Assembly (NCBI GenBank): GCA_011048855.1
Contig: DSCZ01000263.1
Span: forward strand, 1-8,252
Length of the DNA stretch: 8,252 nt
Direction of reading: 5' to 3'
Source: Desulfobacteraceae bacterium
Lineage (GTDB): Bacteria > Desulfobacterota > DSM-4660 > Desulfatiglandales > Desulfatiglandaceae
In this document: piece by piece, positions 1-6,624 of the stretch
Numbering within the stretch: position 1 is the first letter of the stretch
How the letters are laid out: every line of letters begins with the position of its first letter
Program-made: the position numbers and the translations under genes
The notes under the pieces: generated by a model
What the model saw: the letters and a program-made list of their open reading frames with translations, nothing else
Told to the model about the DNA's origin: nothing
The model's database searches: none

Positions 1-1305
1 CTCGAAAACGCTCTCGGTGAATTTTATGCCCCCGCCGCAGGGCTCAAGGCCCAATTCGAATCCCGGCGTCCGTGGGACCTTGATCAACCCGTGGACGAAG
101 CGCTTATCGCCCGGGCCGGAGACCGGCTGCTGGCTGCGGTCTTTTACGTGGTATCGTGCATGATCGACGAAGAAACCGCCTCCCCTGCGGACATCGACCT
201 CGGTGCAAAAGTCGGGCTCAGGTGGCGTAGCGGACCTTTCGAATTGATGAATCAAATCAGTGTAGAGCATGCAGGAGACCTGGTGCAGGACCTCGTCTCA
301 GACCGACCGGCTCTTTCCGTCCCGTCCTCCCTGTCGAAGCGGGCCGGCGCCGGAGAGCCCTGGGATATAAGATATGTCACCTATTTCAGGGACGGTCCGC
401 TCGGCCGGGTGATGATTTCCAGGCCCGAAGCGATGAATGCCCTCAACCACACCGTGGTCCGCCAGTTGGACGAGGCGTTCGGAGAGGCCGAAGCCGACCG
501 GGAAGCCAGGGCCATCGTGCTTGAAAGCAAGGGGAAGGCCTTCGTGGCAGGGGCGGATATTGGTTTTTTCATCGACTGCATAACCGAGGGCAGGCTTCAG
601 GACAACGTGGATTTCACGTCCTACGGTCAGGAAGTATACCAGCGGATAGACGAAAGCACGAAACCTGTGATAGCGAAGATGGACGGACTGGCGCTCGGCG
701 GAGGGCTGGAACTGGCGCTTACAGCCGACGCGATCGTTGCCTCCACAAAAGCCGTTATGGGCTTTCCGGAGACCGGAATCGGCATTTACCCGGGTCTCGG
801 CGGAACACAACGCACCAGCAGGTATGTCGGAAAAGAACTGACCAAATACCTGATCTTCACAGGACGGATTCTGTCTGCCGGGGAAGCCCTTGAAATCGGC
901 CTCGTCGACTACGTCGCCGAGCCCCCCGAAATAGACCGGAAGGTGAAACGGCTGGTGCTGGAAGGCTGCATCAAACGCCAGAAAGGGCGGCTTATCGGAG
1001 GGCTTCCCGAAAAATGGGCGGTCATCACGGACAAATTCCGCGACGAGCATATCCAGCAATGGCTGTCCGGAGCCTATGCCTCGAGCCCTGACCCGTTCGA
1101 AACCAAAACAGCCAAAATAATCTCGTCCAAGGCGCCGATAGCGCTTAAGCTGGCCGACAGGATCATCGACGAAGGATACAATCTTCCCCTCCGGGAAGCG
1201 ACCGGGCTGGAATTGAAGCACCTCACGGAAATCTTTTCCACCTCGGATGCACTGACAGGGCTCAAAAGCGTGGGCAAGGGCAAACCGGTGTTTCAGGGAA
1301 AGTGA
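1..1305 (+). CDS. 3-hydroxyacyl-CoA dehydrogenase / enoyl-CoA hydratase fusion (3' part, truncated by window edge)
   Basis: Fatty-acid beta-oxidation enzyme of the fused type: hydration of trans-2-enoyl-CoA and NAD-dependent oxidation of the 3-hydroxyacyl-CoA product, in the cytoplasm. The frame is open from base 1, so the first in-frame GTG (91) is not the real start; 434 residues are visible. Residues about 30-90 resemble the C-terminal 3-hydroxyacyl-CoA dehydrogenase domain (W75, then GPFEL at 78-82). Residues about 120-434 are a crotonase domain. FVAGADI (181-187) forms the oxyanion-hole region. Glu237 in GGGLELAL and Glu257 in GFPET are 20 residues apart, the spacing of the two catalytic glutamates of enoyl-CoA hydratase, so hydratase activity is expected and not just isomerase activity. 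The order (dehydrogenase then hydratase) is the reverse of E. coli FadB and like B. subtilis FadN. The NAD-binding half lies off the window. The gene converges on the 5'-nucleotidase gene with 1 bp between stop codons. Family assignment is very secure; chain-length specificity is unknown. Confidence 0.93.
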   Translation, partial: LENALGEFYAPAAGLKAQFESRRPWDLDQPVDEALIARAGDRLLAAVFYVVSCMIDEETASPADIDLGAKVGLRWRSGPFELMNQISVEHAGDLVQDLVSDRPALSVPSSLSKRAGAGEPWDIRYVTYFRDGPLGRVMISRPEAMNALNHTVVRQLDEAFGEAEADREARAIVLESKGKAFVAGADIGFFIDCITEGRLQDNVDFTSYGQEVYQRIDESTKPVIAKMDGLALGGGLELALTADAIVASTKAVMGFPETGIGIYPGLGGTQRTSRYVGKELTKYLIFTGRILSAGEALEIGLVDYVAEPPEIDRKVKRLVLEGCIKRQKGRLIGGLPEKWAVITDKFRDEHIQQWLSGAYASSPDPFETKTAKIISSKAPIALKLADRIIDEGYNLPLREATGLELKHLTEIFSTSDALTGLKSVGKGKPVFQGK

Positions 1306-1306
1306 T

Positions 1307-2920
1307 TCACCGCAGAACGATTATTCCGGGCTTTGCCTCCAGCGGCGAAAGACGCGGGCCCAGTTGGCGGATGTAGTCTATCAGGGCTTCCCTCTGGCAG
1401 ATGGACGTGTCGTGGGCCTGCCCGGAAACTACAAAGACTCGGTACCCGTCCCCGCCGGCGGCAAGGTAGGAATTGGTCGCCACTCGATACGTGCGGTCCA
1501 TGTCCAGATGTTTTCCGCCGATCAGAACCTTTCGTATTCGCCCCGACCCCGTTTCCACCTCCATCTCGAGCCCGGTTGAAACCTGGGGGAAGCCCTTCCC
1601 GTCCCGGGCGGCGCCGACGGCCATATGCTCCAGCAGGCGGGCCAGGGCTTTTCCCTCCAGATCTACCACCACCACGGTATTGTCGAATGGCAGCACCTGG
1701 TGGATTGTTTTAGCGGTGAGCGTCCCACGGGGGATATCATCCCTGATGCCACCTGAATTCTGCACCGCGAAATCCGGCTGCAGCGCACGTGCCGACCACA
1801 TCATGGATTCAGCCACAAGTCTCCCAAGTGAAGTTCCTTTCGTTCGACCTTTACGGTGGGTGATTTCCGTAGTCACCCGGGTGATCGGCTCCGAGAGCAT
1901 CTCGTTGGTTTTACGTAAAAAAGGTTCGAGGGATGCAGACAGATCGCCGTTTTCTTCGATTCTGCCTGCACGGAAACCGCCTTTATCCGGAGGGAGATTT
2001 ACCGGTAGCAATTCAAAGCCTGCCATCGAAGTTCCGTCTCCGAAAATATCCATATCCACCCTTCCGACCACAAGGCCCCACTTCCAGGCCTGCACCACCG
2101 GCACAAAGGCCCCGGAAACCCGGATTTTCACCCGGATCGGTTTATCGAGCTTGGTGTGGCTGTGACCGTCCACGACAAGGTCGATCCCGGGAACTTCACG
2201 GGCGAGCCTGAGAGATCCTCTCCTCGCGGTGTCATAAATGCCCAGGTGCACCAGTGCGATCACCACATCGGCCTGTTTCCTGAGGCGGGGCACCAGCTTC
2301 CGCGCCGTTTCCACCTCGTCTTCAAAATGGAGCCCGGCGATATGTTCAGGGTAGGTTATCGAGGCTGTTTGGACGGTAGTAAGCCCAAAGACGGCTGCGT
2401 TGAACCCCTTGAAACGTTTTATGATGTAAGGCTGGGCAAGAAGCTTGCCGGAGGAGGTTCGGACATTCGCCGAAAGAAAAGGGAAACGGGCCAGTGACAT
2501 CTGCTCCGCCAGCACCCGCCTCCCCCGGTCGAAATCATGATTCCCGACCGCCACCGCGTCGTAGCCGATAAAATTATAGCCCAGGATGTCAGGCCGCGCG
2601 TCGAACAGGTTGGATTCCGGTCTGCCGGTATTGATGTCCCCTGCATCCAGCACCAGGACATTTTCGTTCTCCGCCCTGATTTCTGCGACCAGGGTTGCCC
2701 GGGCCGGGAGGCCCCCGGCGGCCGGCTCCCCTCCAAACGGAAAAGCGACAGGATGCCCGTGGTGGTCGTTGGTGTGAAGCACCACCAGCCTTTCAGCCCA
2801 TGCCTGCGACGCCGAGGCAGAAAACCAAAAGAAAACCGCCGCAACGAGAAGGAAACCCGCAAACAGCCGCGCGCCGATCTCTTTTGATGACAGTTTCAAA
2901 ACTTTTTTCCGAAAGCTCAT
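1307..2920 (-). CDS. Secreted 5'-nucleotidase / 2',3'-cyclic phosphodiesterase (UshA type)
   Basis: Exported two-domain metallophosphatase that hydrolyses extracellular nucleotides (nucleotidase, cyclic phosphodiesterase or UDP-sugar hydrolase activities occur in the family), probably periplasmic. The 537-residue length is normal. A signal peptide covers residues 1-42, with a basic start, a hydrophobic core at 19-35 and an AWA cleavage site. The metallophosphoesterase domain (about 44-260) has D52 and H54 in TNDHHGH, D95 in DAGD, N127/H128/D131 in GNHDFD, H225 in VHLG and H253/H255 in DGHSHT: the full di-metal set plus the catalytic His-Asp pair. The C-terminal domain (about 345-500) has NSGGIR (388-393), LPFDN (410-414) and GGDGY (489-493), the substrate-binding motifs. 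I chose ATG 2918-2920, not the longer frame to 2992, because it directly precedes the basic signal start and overlaps the cupin stop as ATGA. Its own Shine-Dalgarno is poor, so translational coupling is likely. No lipobox or C-terminal anchor is visible. The exact substrate is not decidable. Confidence 0.92.
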   Translation of the reverse strand: MSFRKKVLKLSSKEIGARLFAGFLLVAAVFFWFSASASQAWAERLVVLHTNDHHGHPVAFPFGGEPAAGGLPARATLVAEIRAENENVLVLDAGDINTGRPESNLFDARPDILGYNFIGYDAVAVGNHDFDRGRRVLAEQMSLARFPFLSANVRTSSGKLLAQPYIIKRFKGFNAAVFGLTTVQTASITYPEHIAGLHFEDEVETARKLVPRLRKQADVVIALVHLGIYDTARRGSLRLAREVPGIDLVVDGHSHTKLDKPIRVKIRVSGAFVPVVQAWKWGLVVGRVDMDIFGDGTSMAGFELLPVNLPPDKGGFRAGRIEENGDLSASLEPFLRKTNEMLSEPITRVTTEITHRKGRTKGTSLGRLVAESMMWSARALQPDFAVQNSGGIRDDIPRGTLTAKTIHQVLPFDNTVVVVDLEGKALARLLEHMAVGAARDGKGFPQVSTGLEMEVETGSGRIRKVLIGGKHLDMDRTYRVATNSYLAAGGDGYRVFVVSGQAHDTSICQREALIDYIRQLGPRLSPLEAKPGIIVLR

Positions 2921-3270
2921 TCTACTTTTTTTCTCTGTAATCCCGTCCAGTGAACCGCAAGCCACACCGTATCGCACCCGGGATTCGTCCATTCGACCCT
3001 GTGACGCCTGTGCGGCGGGATGGCCAGATAATCGCCGGGGCCGAGGGAAAACGCTGCCGCATCACCTTCAAACAAAACCCCGGCAGACCCACTGACCACC
3101 ATCACCCATTCCCAGCTCTCCTGATCGTACCAGAACCCATCAGGACTCGAGTGCCCCCGGGAAATGATCCTTTCGATACGAACCCCGCCACCGCGGGCCA
3201 GGACTTCGACAAGCTCGTCGGGCAGATGCTCCGGAATCGAATCGAACAGGTTCACGGGAGACAATTCCAC
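2917..3270 (-). CDS. Cupin-domain protein
   Basis: Small single-domain cupin of 117 residues, cytoplasmic, with no signal peptide. Residues about 50-110 hold the beta-barrel core: WEWVMVVSGSAGVLFEG, then a GPGDYLAIPPHRRHRVEWT stretch, then VWLAVHW. These match the two conserved cupin motifs in the version seen in many small stand-alone bacterial cupins. The first motif has no clear HxH pair (WEWVMVV), so the metal site is either reduced or built from the HRRHR histidines. Binding of a small ligand or metal is plausible; I cannot name a reaction. The start is GTG at 3268-3270. A GGAGG at 3274-3278 leaves only 3 nt before it, whereas an in-frame TTG at 3262-3264 would have a 9-nt spacing, so a start two codons later is possible. 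It follows the DUF2007-like gene by 18 bp, and its stop overlaps the nucleotidase start. Confidence 0.85.
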   Translation of the reverse strand: MELSPVNLFDSIPEHLPDELVEVLARGGGVRIERIISRGHSSPDGFWYDQESWEWVMVVSGSAGVLFEGDAAAFSLGPGDYLAIPPHRRHRVEWTNPGCDTVWLAVHWTGLQRKKVE

Positions 3271-3273
3271 GTT

Positions 3274-3278
3274 CCTCC
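3274..3278 (-). promoter_or_regulatory. Shine-Dalgarno (GGAGG) of the cupin gene
   Basis: A perfect GGAGG on the minus strand lies 3 nt before the GTG (3268-3270) and 9 nt before an in-frame TTG (3262-3264). The first spacing is unusually short, so this site leaves the start codon ambiguous by two residues. Confidence 0.6.
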
Positions 3279-3288
3279 GCCCCGGAAG

Positions 3289-3510
3289 TCAGCCGTTTCT
3301 GATATCATTCACGATCTCCAGGATCTCCTCGTGCCAGGCGGGCGGCGCGCTGACATGCCCCCATCCCTTCTGGACCTGGAAAAGCCCGTCGAACGCCGTG
3401 TCGTGATAGGAGCGAACCAGGTGGGGCACACCCCTTTCGGTGAGAACGGAGCCGAGGAGCTGGGCTTCGAACTCGTTATCCAGCAGAGTCACTTTGGTAT
3501 AATCATCCAT
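3289..3510 (-). CDS. DUF2007-like small protein
   Basis: Small soluble protein of 73 residues with no signal peptide or membrane segment. Its plan, an N-terminal strand (TKVTLLDN), a helix (EFEAQLLGSVLTERG), the segment VPHLVRSYHDTAFDGLFQVQ and a closing helix (WHEEILEIVNDI), matches the ferredoxin-like DUF2007 group of 'putative signal-transducing' proteins. I recognise the pattern and not a specific experimentally studied member, so no function is claimed. The ATG at 3508-3510 has a clear Shine-Dalgarno (GGAG, 3517-3520, 6-nt spacing). The gene sits 52 bp after the polyferredoxin gene, the largest gap within the minus-strand cluster, and 18 bp before the cupin. It could therefore begin a sub-operon of the last three genes. 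Confidence 0.8.
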   Translation of the reverse strand: MDDYTKVTLLDNEFEAQLLGSVLTERGVPHLVRSYHDTAFDGLFQVQKGWGHVSAPPAWHEEILEIVNDIRNG

Positions 3511-3562
3511 TACTCTCTCCGGTCATATAGCAACGAAAACCATTAAACGACAAGTCTCCATC

Positions 3563-5206
3563 TCAATCAACGATAAAGCCGGGGGGAAGACCGCCCCGAT
3601 TGTTCCCTGGACTTTCGGGCGGTGACATGATCGTGTCCTCGCGGTCCGCTTCCGCGTGAAAAACCAGACCCATCCGCTCCGCCTGCTCACGGTAGGACCC
3701 TTCCGCGAGCCGGAGTTCCCCGTGGGCCTCGACCACGATCGCCGATTCTCCCTCCACCGGGCATTTTTCCTCACAATATCCGCAGCCGTTGCATCGGTTC
3801 TCGTTGACCACCGGTACGGTAACGGGCCTTCCGTCCACAAACCTCGAAGAAATTGCATTGTAAGGGCATATTTCGTCGCAGATCAAGCATTGCCTGTCAT
3901 GTTCCCAGGCGATGCACCGAGAGGAGATAATACGGGCCGTGCCTATCTTGGCAAACACCTTCTCTCCCGGCTCGAGCGGCCTTATTGCACCGGAGGGGCA
4001 CACGAGACCGCAAACGTTGCAGTTCTGATCGCACCCTGCAAGGCGGGAGGTGACCGCGGGTGTCCACAGGCCGGACAGCCCGGACTTCAACCATACTGGT
4101 TGAAGGGTGTTCGTCAGGCAAGCCTTCATGCATTGCCCGCAACGCACACATCTTGCCTGGAATTCCGGTTCGGGCAGGGCTCCCGGCGGCCTGATCAAAC
4201 TCGAGGGCCGCAAAGGACGGGGCTCCAGTTCTCCATGGAGATGTCCCGGGGAGGCCGAAACCAGCACCGCCGTGAAAAACCCGGCGGCGCCGGCGCCCAA
4301 AAGTTCCCTCCGTGTTACATCCACCCCGGAAACCGAAACACCCTCCCGCAGCGAAAATTTGAAATCGATCGCCCCCTCGGGACAATTATCGCGGCATTCG
4401 AGACACAGGATGCATTCGGAATAGGAAGTCGTCGTGAAATCATTTTCTATGGCCTGGGTGGGGCAGACTCTTGTGCATTTTCCACACCCGGTGCAGGCTT
4501 CCGAAACCCGTCTACGAAAAAGCGGCCGAACGCCGAACAAAGCGAAAGCTGCCCCGGCGGGGCATAGAGTGCTGCACCAGAACCGTCTCCGCCTGAGGCC
4601 GCCGAGCAAAACCGCCAGAACCATCGTGGCAACGAACAGGTTGGTAGCGAAAATCGGCATGTGGATTTCCGGAAAACTGAACTCTCCAACGCCCAGAAAA
4701 AACAAGGTATCTTCAATCAGGCGTCCGGCAGCATCAGCCCCCGCCGATGCCAGTGGGAAAAGCACAAACCCGAAAAATCGTGTCGCAATAGAGATCGGCG
4801 AGAAAAGAAAAACCGAAGAGATGCCGAAAAGAGCGGTTCCTGCGGTAAAGGCCAGGAGGAGGTATTTCCAACTACGCCCGAAGCGGCGGGTTCCTCCCCC
4901 GGAAGACCGCTTCAAGCGCCAACGGGCGGTCATCCTGTCCGCAATATCCACAGTAACCCCGAAAGGGCAGACAAAACCGCAGAAAAACCTCCCCAGAACA
5001 GCAGTGAGCCCCAGCACCACAAGCCCCCAGACCAGCGCCGGGATAAACGTCCTTGCCGCGGACATCACACCGAGGGATATCAGAGGATCCAACCGGAGGA
5101 AAAGATCGACGTCGATCCAGCCGGGAAGAGGGTAGGATGCCTTCCACAGAAGAAAGACAAACAGGGCCAGCGAGCTTCCCTGCACAACACGCTGGAAGCG
5201 GATCAC
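3563..5206 (-). CDS. Membrane polyferredoxin: NapH-like domain fused to NapG-like domain, with internal twin-arginine segment
   Basis: Predicted electron-transfer membrane protein, 547 residues. The N-terminal NapH-like half has hydrophobic helices at about 7-22, 54-75, 114-136 and 187-205 (a further hydrophobic stretch at 138-158). It carries paired CxxxCP motifs (C76/C80, C211/C215) and two [4Fe-4S] sites: C238, C241, C244, C248 and C265, C268, C271, C275. At 298-320 follows a Tat-like element, TRRELLGAG and then a hydrophobic run ending VSAS. The second half resembles NapG: RPPGALPEPEF (339-349), then four cysteine groups: C353/356/359/363, C392/396/399/403, C431/440/443/447 and C472/475/478/482. 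Basic residues at 91-113 and 205-209 suggest N-in, C-in topology for the membrane domain, leaving the internal RR in the cytoplasm and the NapG-like domain exported. In Nap systems NapH and NapG pass quinol electrons to a periplasmic reductase, but no reductase is visible here. The start is GTG, overlapping the DUF362 stop (GTGA, 5203-5206), with GAGGTGG at 5211-5217 as Shine-Dalgarno. Confidence 0.9.
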   Translation of the reverse strand: MIRFQRVVQGSSLALFVFLLWKASYPLPGWIDVDLFLRLDPLISLGVMSAARTFIPALVWGLVVLGLTAVLGRFFCGFVCPFGVTVDIADRMTARWRLKRSSGGGTRRFGRSWKYLLLAFTAGTALFGISSVFLFSPISIATRFFGFVLFPLASAGADAAGRLIEDTLFFLGVGEFSFPEIHMPIFATNLFVATMVLAVLLGGLRRRRFWCSTLCPAGAAFALFGVRPLFRRRVSEACTGCGKCTRVCPTQAIENDFTTTSYSECILCLECRDNCPEGAIDFKFSLREGVSVSGVDVTRRELLGAGAAGFFTAVLVSASPGHLHGELEPRPLRPSSLIRPPGALPEPEFQARCVRCGQCMKACLTNTLQPVWLKSGLSGLWTPAVTSRLAGCDQNCNVCGLVCPSGAIRPLEPGEKVFAKIGTARIISSRCIAWEHDRQCLICDEICPYNAISSRFVDGRPVTVPVVNENRCNGCGYCEEKCPVEGESAIVVEAHGELRLAEGSYREQAERMGLVFHAEADREDTIMSPPESPGNNRGGLPPGFIVD

Positions 5207-6135
5207 ACGGCCACCTCTTTGATCGACCGCCCGGCAAATTCCATATTTCCGAGGCCTCGCTCATGCGCCATGCGTATATGGGCAACCTGTGCGCCCTTGA
5301 ACCTGCGGCCGTACCATGTCCCCAGCTCAACAGCCATCGCATCGGCTGCAACCATATCTGTCGATGCAATCACGGTATCCAGCCTTATTACTTTTCCAGG
5401 CCCCCCAGGGCCGCCATCAGAAAGGATCCTGGAAGCATCCACCACTGTCAGATCAGGCTTTAGAACCGTGCACAGATCCACGATCGCTTCGTTCAGGTCC
5501 ATGCTGGTATGAAATTCCCGCCTGTTGTATATCAAGCCCATCATCCCCTTCATCGAAAGGCTCACCCCGGTCCCGCTGTGCGATTTGGCGACAGGCGCCG
5601 CAATCAAAACATCGGCCTCAAGCACCTTTTTCATAATCATCGTCGATTTCAAAGACTTCCCGAGCGGCACCGAAACCTCCCGGAAATCCCTCCTGCGGCT
5701 GGAAGCTTCCACCCCGGTGCCAGGTATATTTTCACATGCTTCCTTCAACCGGGACCGCTCCAGGCACATCTCCACATTCTGGAGAGGATTGTCCAGAACC
5801 AGCACCGAGGAGGCTCCCGCCTCCCGGCACATCACGGCCAGCTCCCGCACCACGTCCGGATGAGTGTTCGCTGCTTCCTCAGGACCTTTTGCGAAGCTCA
5901 TGTTCGGCTTGATCACCACCCTGGCGCCCCGGGCTACGAAACGCGCCATGCCTCCCAGGCCCTCGACCGCTGCACGGGCCGCAGCCCCGGGAGGGTTTCC
6001 CTTGGCAACGACAATTTCCGGTGCCGGCTCGGCCATGGCCTGAGTGAAAATCCCCGGAACCACGGCTCCGGCCGATGCAAGTGCCGCCCACCGGGACGAA
6101 ATCTTCATAAACTCCCGCCTGTCGATATATTTCAT
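5203..6135 (-). CDS. Tat-exported DUF362 domain protein
   Basis: Protein of 310 residues with a twin-arginine signal peptide: DRREFMK (5-11), a hydrophobic stretch at 16-30 and a likely AMA cleavage site after residue 35. Tat export implies that it folds, or takes up a cofactor, before crossing the membrane. The mature part is a DUF362 domain: VVIKPNMSFAKG (73-84), THPDVVRELAVMCREAGA (91-108), VLVLDNP (111-117), ADVLIAAPVAKSH (174-186), SLSMKGMMGLIY (192-203), LTVVDASRILSDGGPGGPG (229-247) and the STDMVAADAMAVELGTW stretch (258-274). The biochemical role of DUF362 is unknown. Many members carry C-terminal ferredoxin clusters. This one has only scattered cysteines (103, 124, 134, 222) and no CxxCxxC, so the downstream polyferredoxin may supply them in trans. 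ATG 6133-6135 is preceded by AAGGGG (6142-6147) at a 6-nt spacing, and the gene starts 15 bp after the lipoprotein gene. Confidence 0.9.
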   Translation of the reverse strand: MKYIDRREFMKISSRWAALASAGAVVPGIFTQAMAEPAPEIVVAKGNPPGAAARAAVEGLGGMARFVARGARVVIKPNMSFAKGPEEAANTHPDVVRELAVMCREAGASSVLVLDNPLQNVEMCLERSRLKEACENIPGTGVEASSRRRDFREVSVPLGKSLKSTMIMKKVLEADVLIAAPVAKSHSGTGVSLSMKGMMGLIYNRREFHTSMDLNEAIVDLCTVLKPDLTVVDASRILSDGGPGGPGKVIRLDTVIASTDMVAADAMAVELGTWYGRRFKGAQVAHIRMAHERGLGNMEFAGRSIKEVAV

Positions 6136-6150
6136 GATAAACCCCTTGAT

Positions 6151-6405
6151 TTACTTGTTTTTCAGATGTTCTCCCCCATCCGGCCGCCTGGAATTCAATT
6201 CCGCCAGCCGCTCCCGGGCTTTCGGGGCATAATCGCTTCCTGGATGGGAATCGAGGATCTTGCGGTAAAGCTCCCGTGCATGTTCTTCGTTTCGCTGTAA
6301 CTCCTCGAACCTGGCCGTTTCATAGAGTTCAGCAGCTCTGTCGGAACATCCCGCGAAAGCGAACAACACCGCCCACAAGATCAATATAAGGCAGATCCGA
6401 TTCAT
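6151..6405 (-). CDS. Small TPR-like lipoprotein
   Basis: Protein of 84 residues. Residues 1-20 form a lipoprotein signal peptide: a basic Arg3, a hydrophobic core and a lipobox FAGC, with Cys20 as the lipidated residue. The mature part is highly charged and helical. AAELYETARFEELQRNEEH, then ARELYRKILDSHPGSDYAP, then KARERLAEL reads as one to one and a half tetratricopeptide-type repeats of the kind found in BamD/YbgF-like envelope proteins. A scaffolding role at the membrane is plausible; no enzyme activity is expected. It is probably the first gene of the minus-strand unit and sits 15 bp ahead of the Tat-exported DUF362 gene, which places both products outside the cytoplasm. I chose ATG 6403-6405 over the GTG at 6412-6414 because CGGAG at 6414-6418 is well spaced only for the ATG. 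Confidence 0.82.
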   Translation of the reverse strand: MNRICLILILWAVLFAFAGCSDRAAELYETARFEELQRNEEHARELYRKILDSHPGSDYAPKARERLAELNSRRPDGGEHLKNK

Positions 6406-6413
6406 AACCAGCA

Positions 6414-6418
6414 CTCCG
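6414..6418 (-). promoter_or_regulatory. Shine-Dalgarno (CGGAG) of the lipoprotein gene
   Basis: CGGAG on the minus strand ends 8 nt before ATG 6403-6405. It overlaps the alternative GTG codon (6412-6414), so that GTG cannot use it. This decides the start of the lipoprotein gene. Confidence 0.65.
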
Positions 6419-6461
6419 TTTTATAAAGATGCAATTCAACCAACACTACAGGGACTAACTA

Positions 6462-6519
6462 TTAGCTCACGGAAAAAAGCACTGCCTGAAAAACAGCCGA
6501 TACCGACGCCGACGCCGAC
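6462..6519. repeat. Direct repeat, copy 1 (58 bp)
   Basis: Begins TTAGCTCACGG and ends in the GACGCC tract. It matches 6799-6856 with an offset of exactly 337 bp and only two mismatches by eye (6484 G versus A, 6514 G versus C). It lies 57 bp upstream of the lipoprotein start. Confidence 0.9.
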
Positions 6520-6528
6520 GCCGACGCC
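6505..6528. repeat. GACGCC hexanucleotide tandem repeat (4 units)
   Basis: Four perfect GACGCC units followed by a partial GA. In the second repeat copy the equivalent place holds a single unit (6842-6847) followed by GACCCC, so the tract has expanded or contracted between copies. The unit length of 6 and the non-coding position make it a simple-sequence, slippage-prone site. Confidence 0.85.
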
Positions 6529-6624
6529 GATCAAAACATGTACCCAGCCGAACAAAGGCTGTGACGGGGGGTTCGATGCGGGGGATTCATCGCCGAGAAG
6601 GTGCTGCATGCGAGCGGCTTCAGT

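Noticed and set aside
298..1221. Long minus-strand ORF (307 codons) opposite the hydratase
   Set aside because: It is a mirror frame of a strongly conserved crotonase gene in GC-rich DNA, and its translation shows no family motif.
2921..2992. Upstream extension of the 5'-nucleotidase to 2992
   Set aside because: It would add 24 residues before the basic start of the signal peptide and overlap the cupin gene by 76 bp; the ATGA overlap start is far more natural.
3524..3553. Possible sigma70 promoter on the minus strand (TTGTCG, 18-bp spacer, TATATG) before the DUF2007-like gene
   Set aside because: Each box matches only 4 of 6 bases, and the expected start of transcription would fall inside the Shine-Dalgarno, leaving no leader.
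3656..4567. Plus-strand ORF of 303 codons opposite the polyferredoxin
   Set aside because: The minus frame has all the cysteine motifs and membrane helices; the plus frame is a compositional shadow.
6420..6425. TATAAA on the minus strand just upstream of the lipoprotein gene
   Set aside because: No acceptable -35 at 16-18 bp, and transcription would start at the ribosome binding site.
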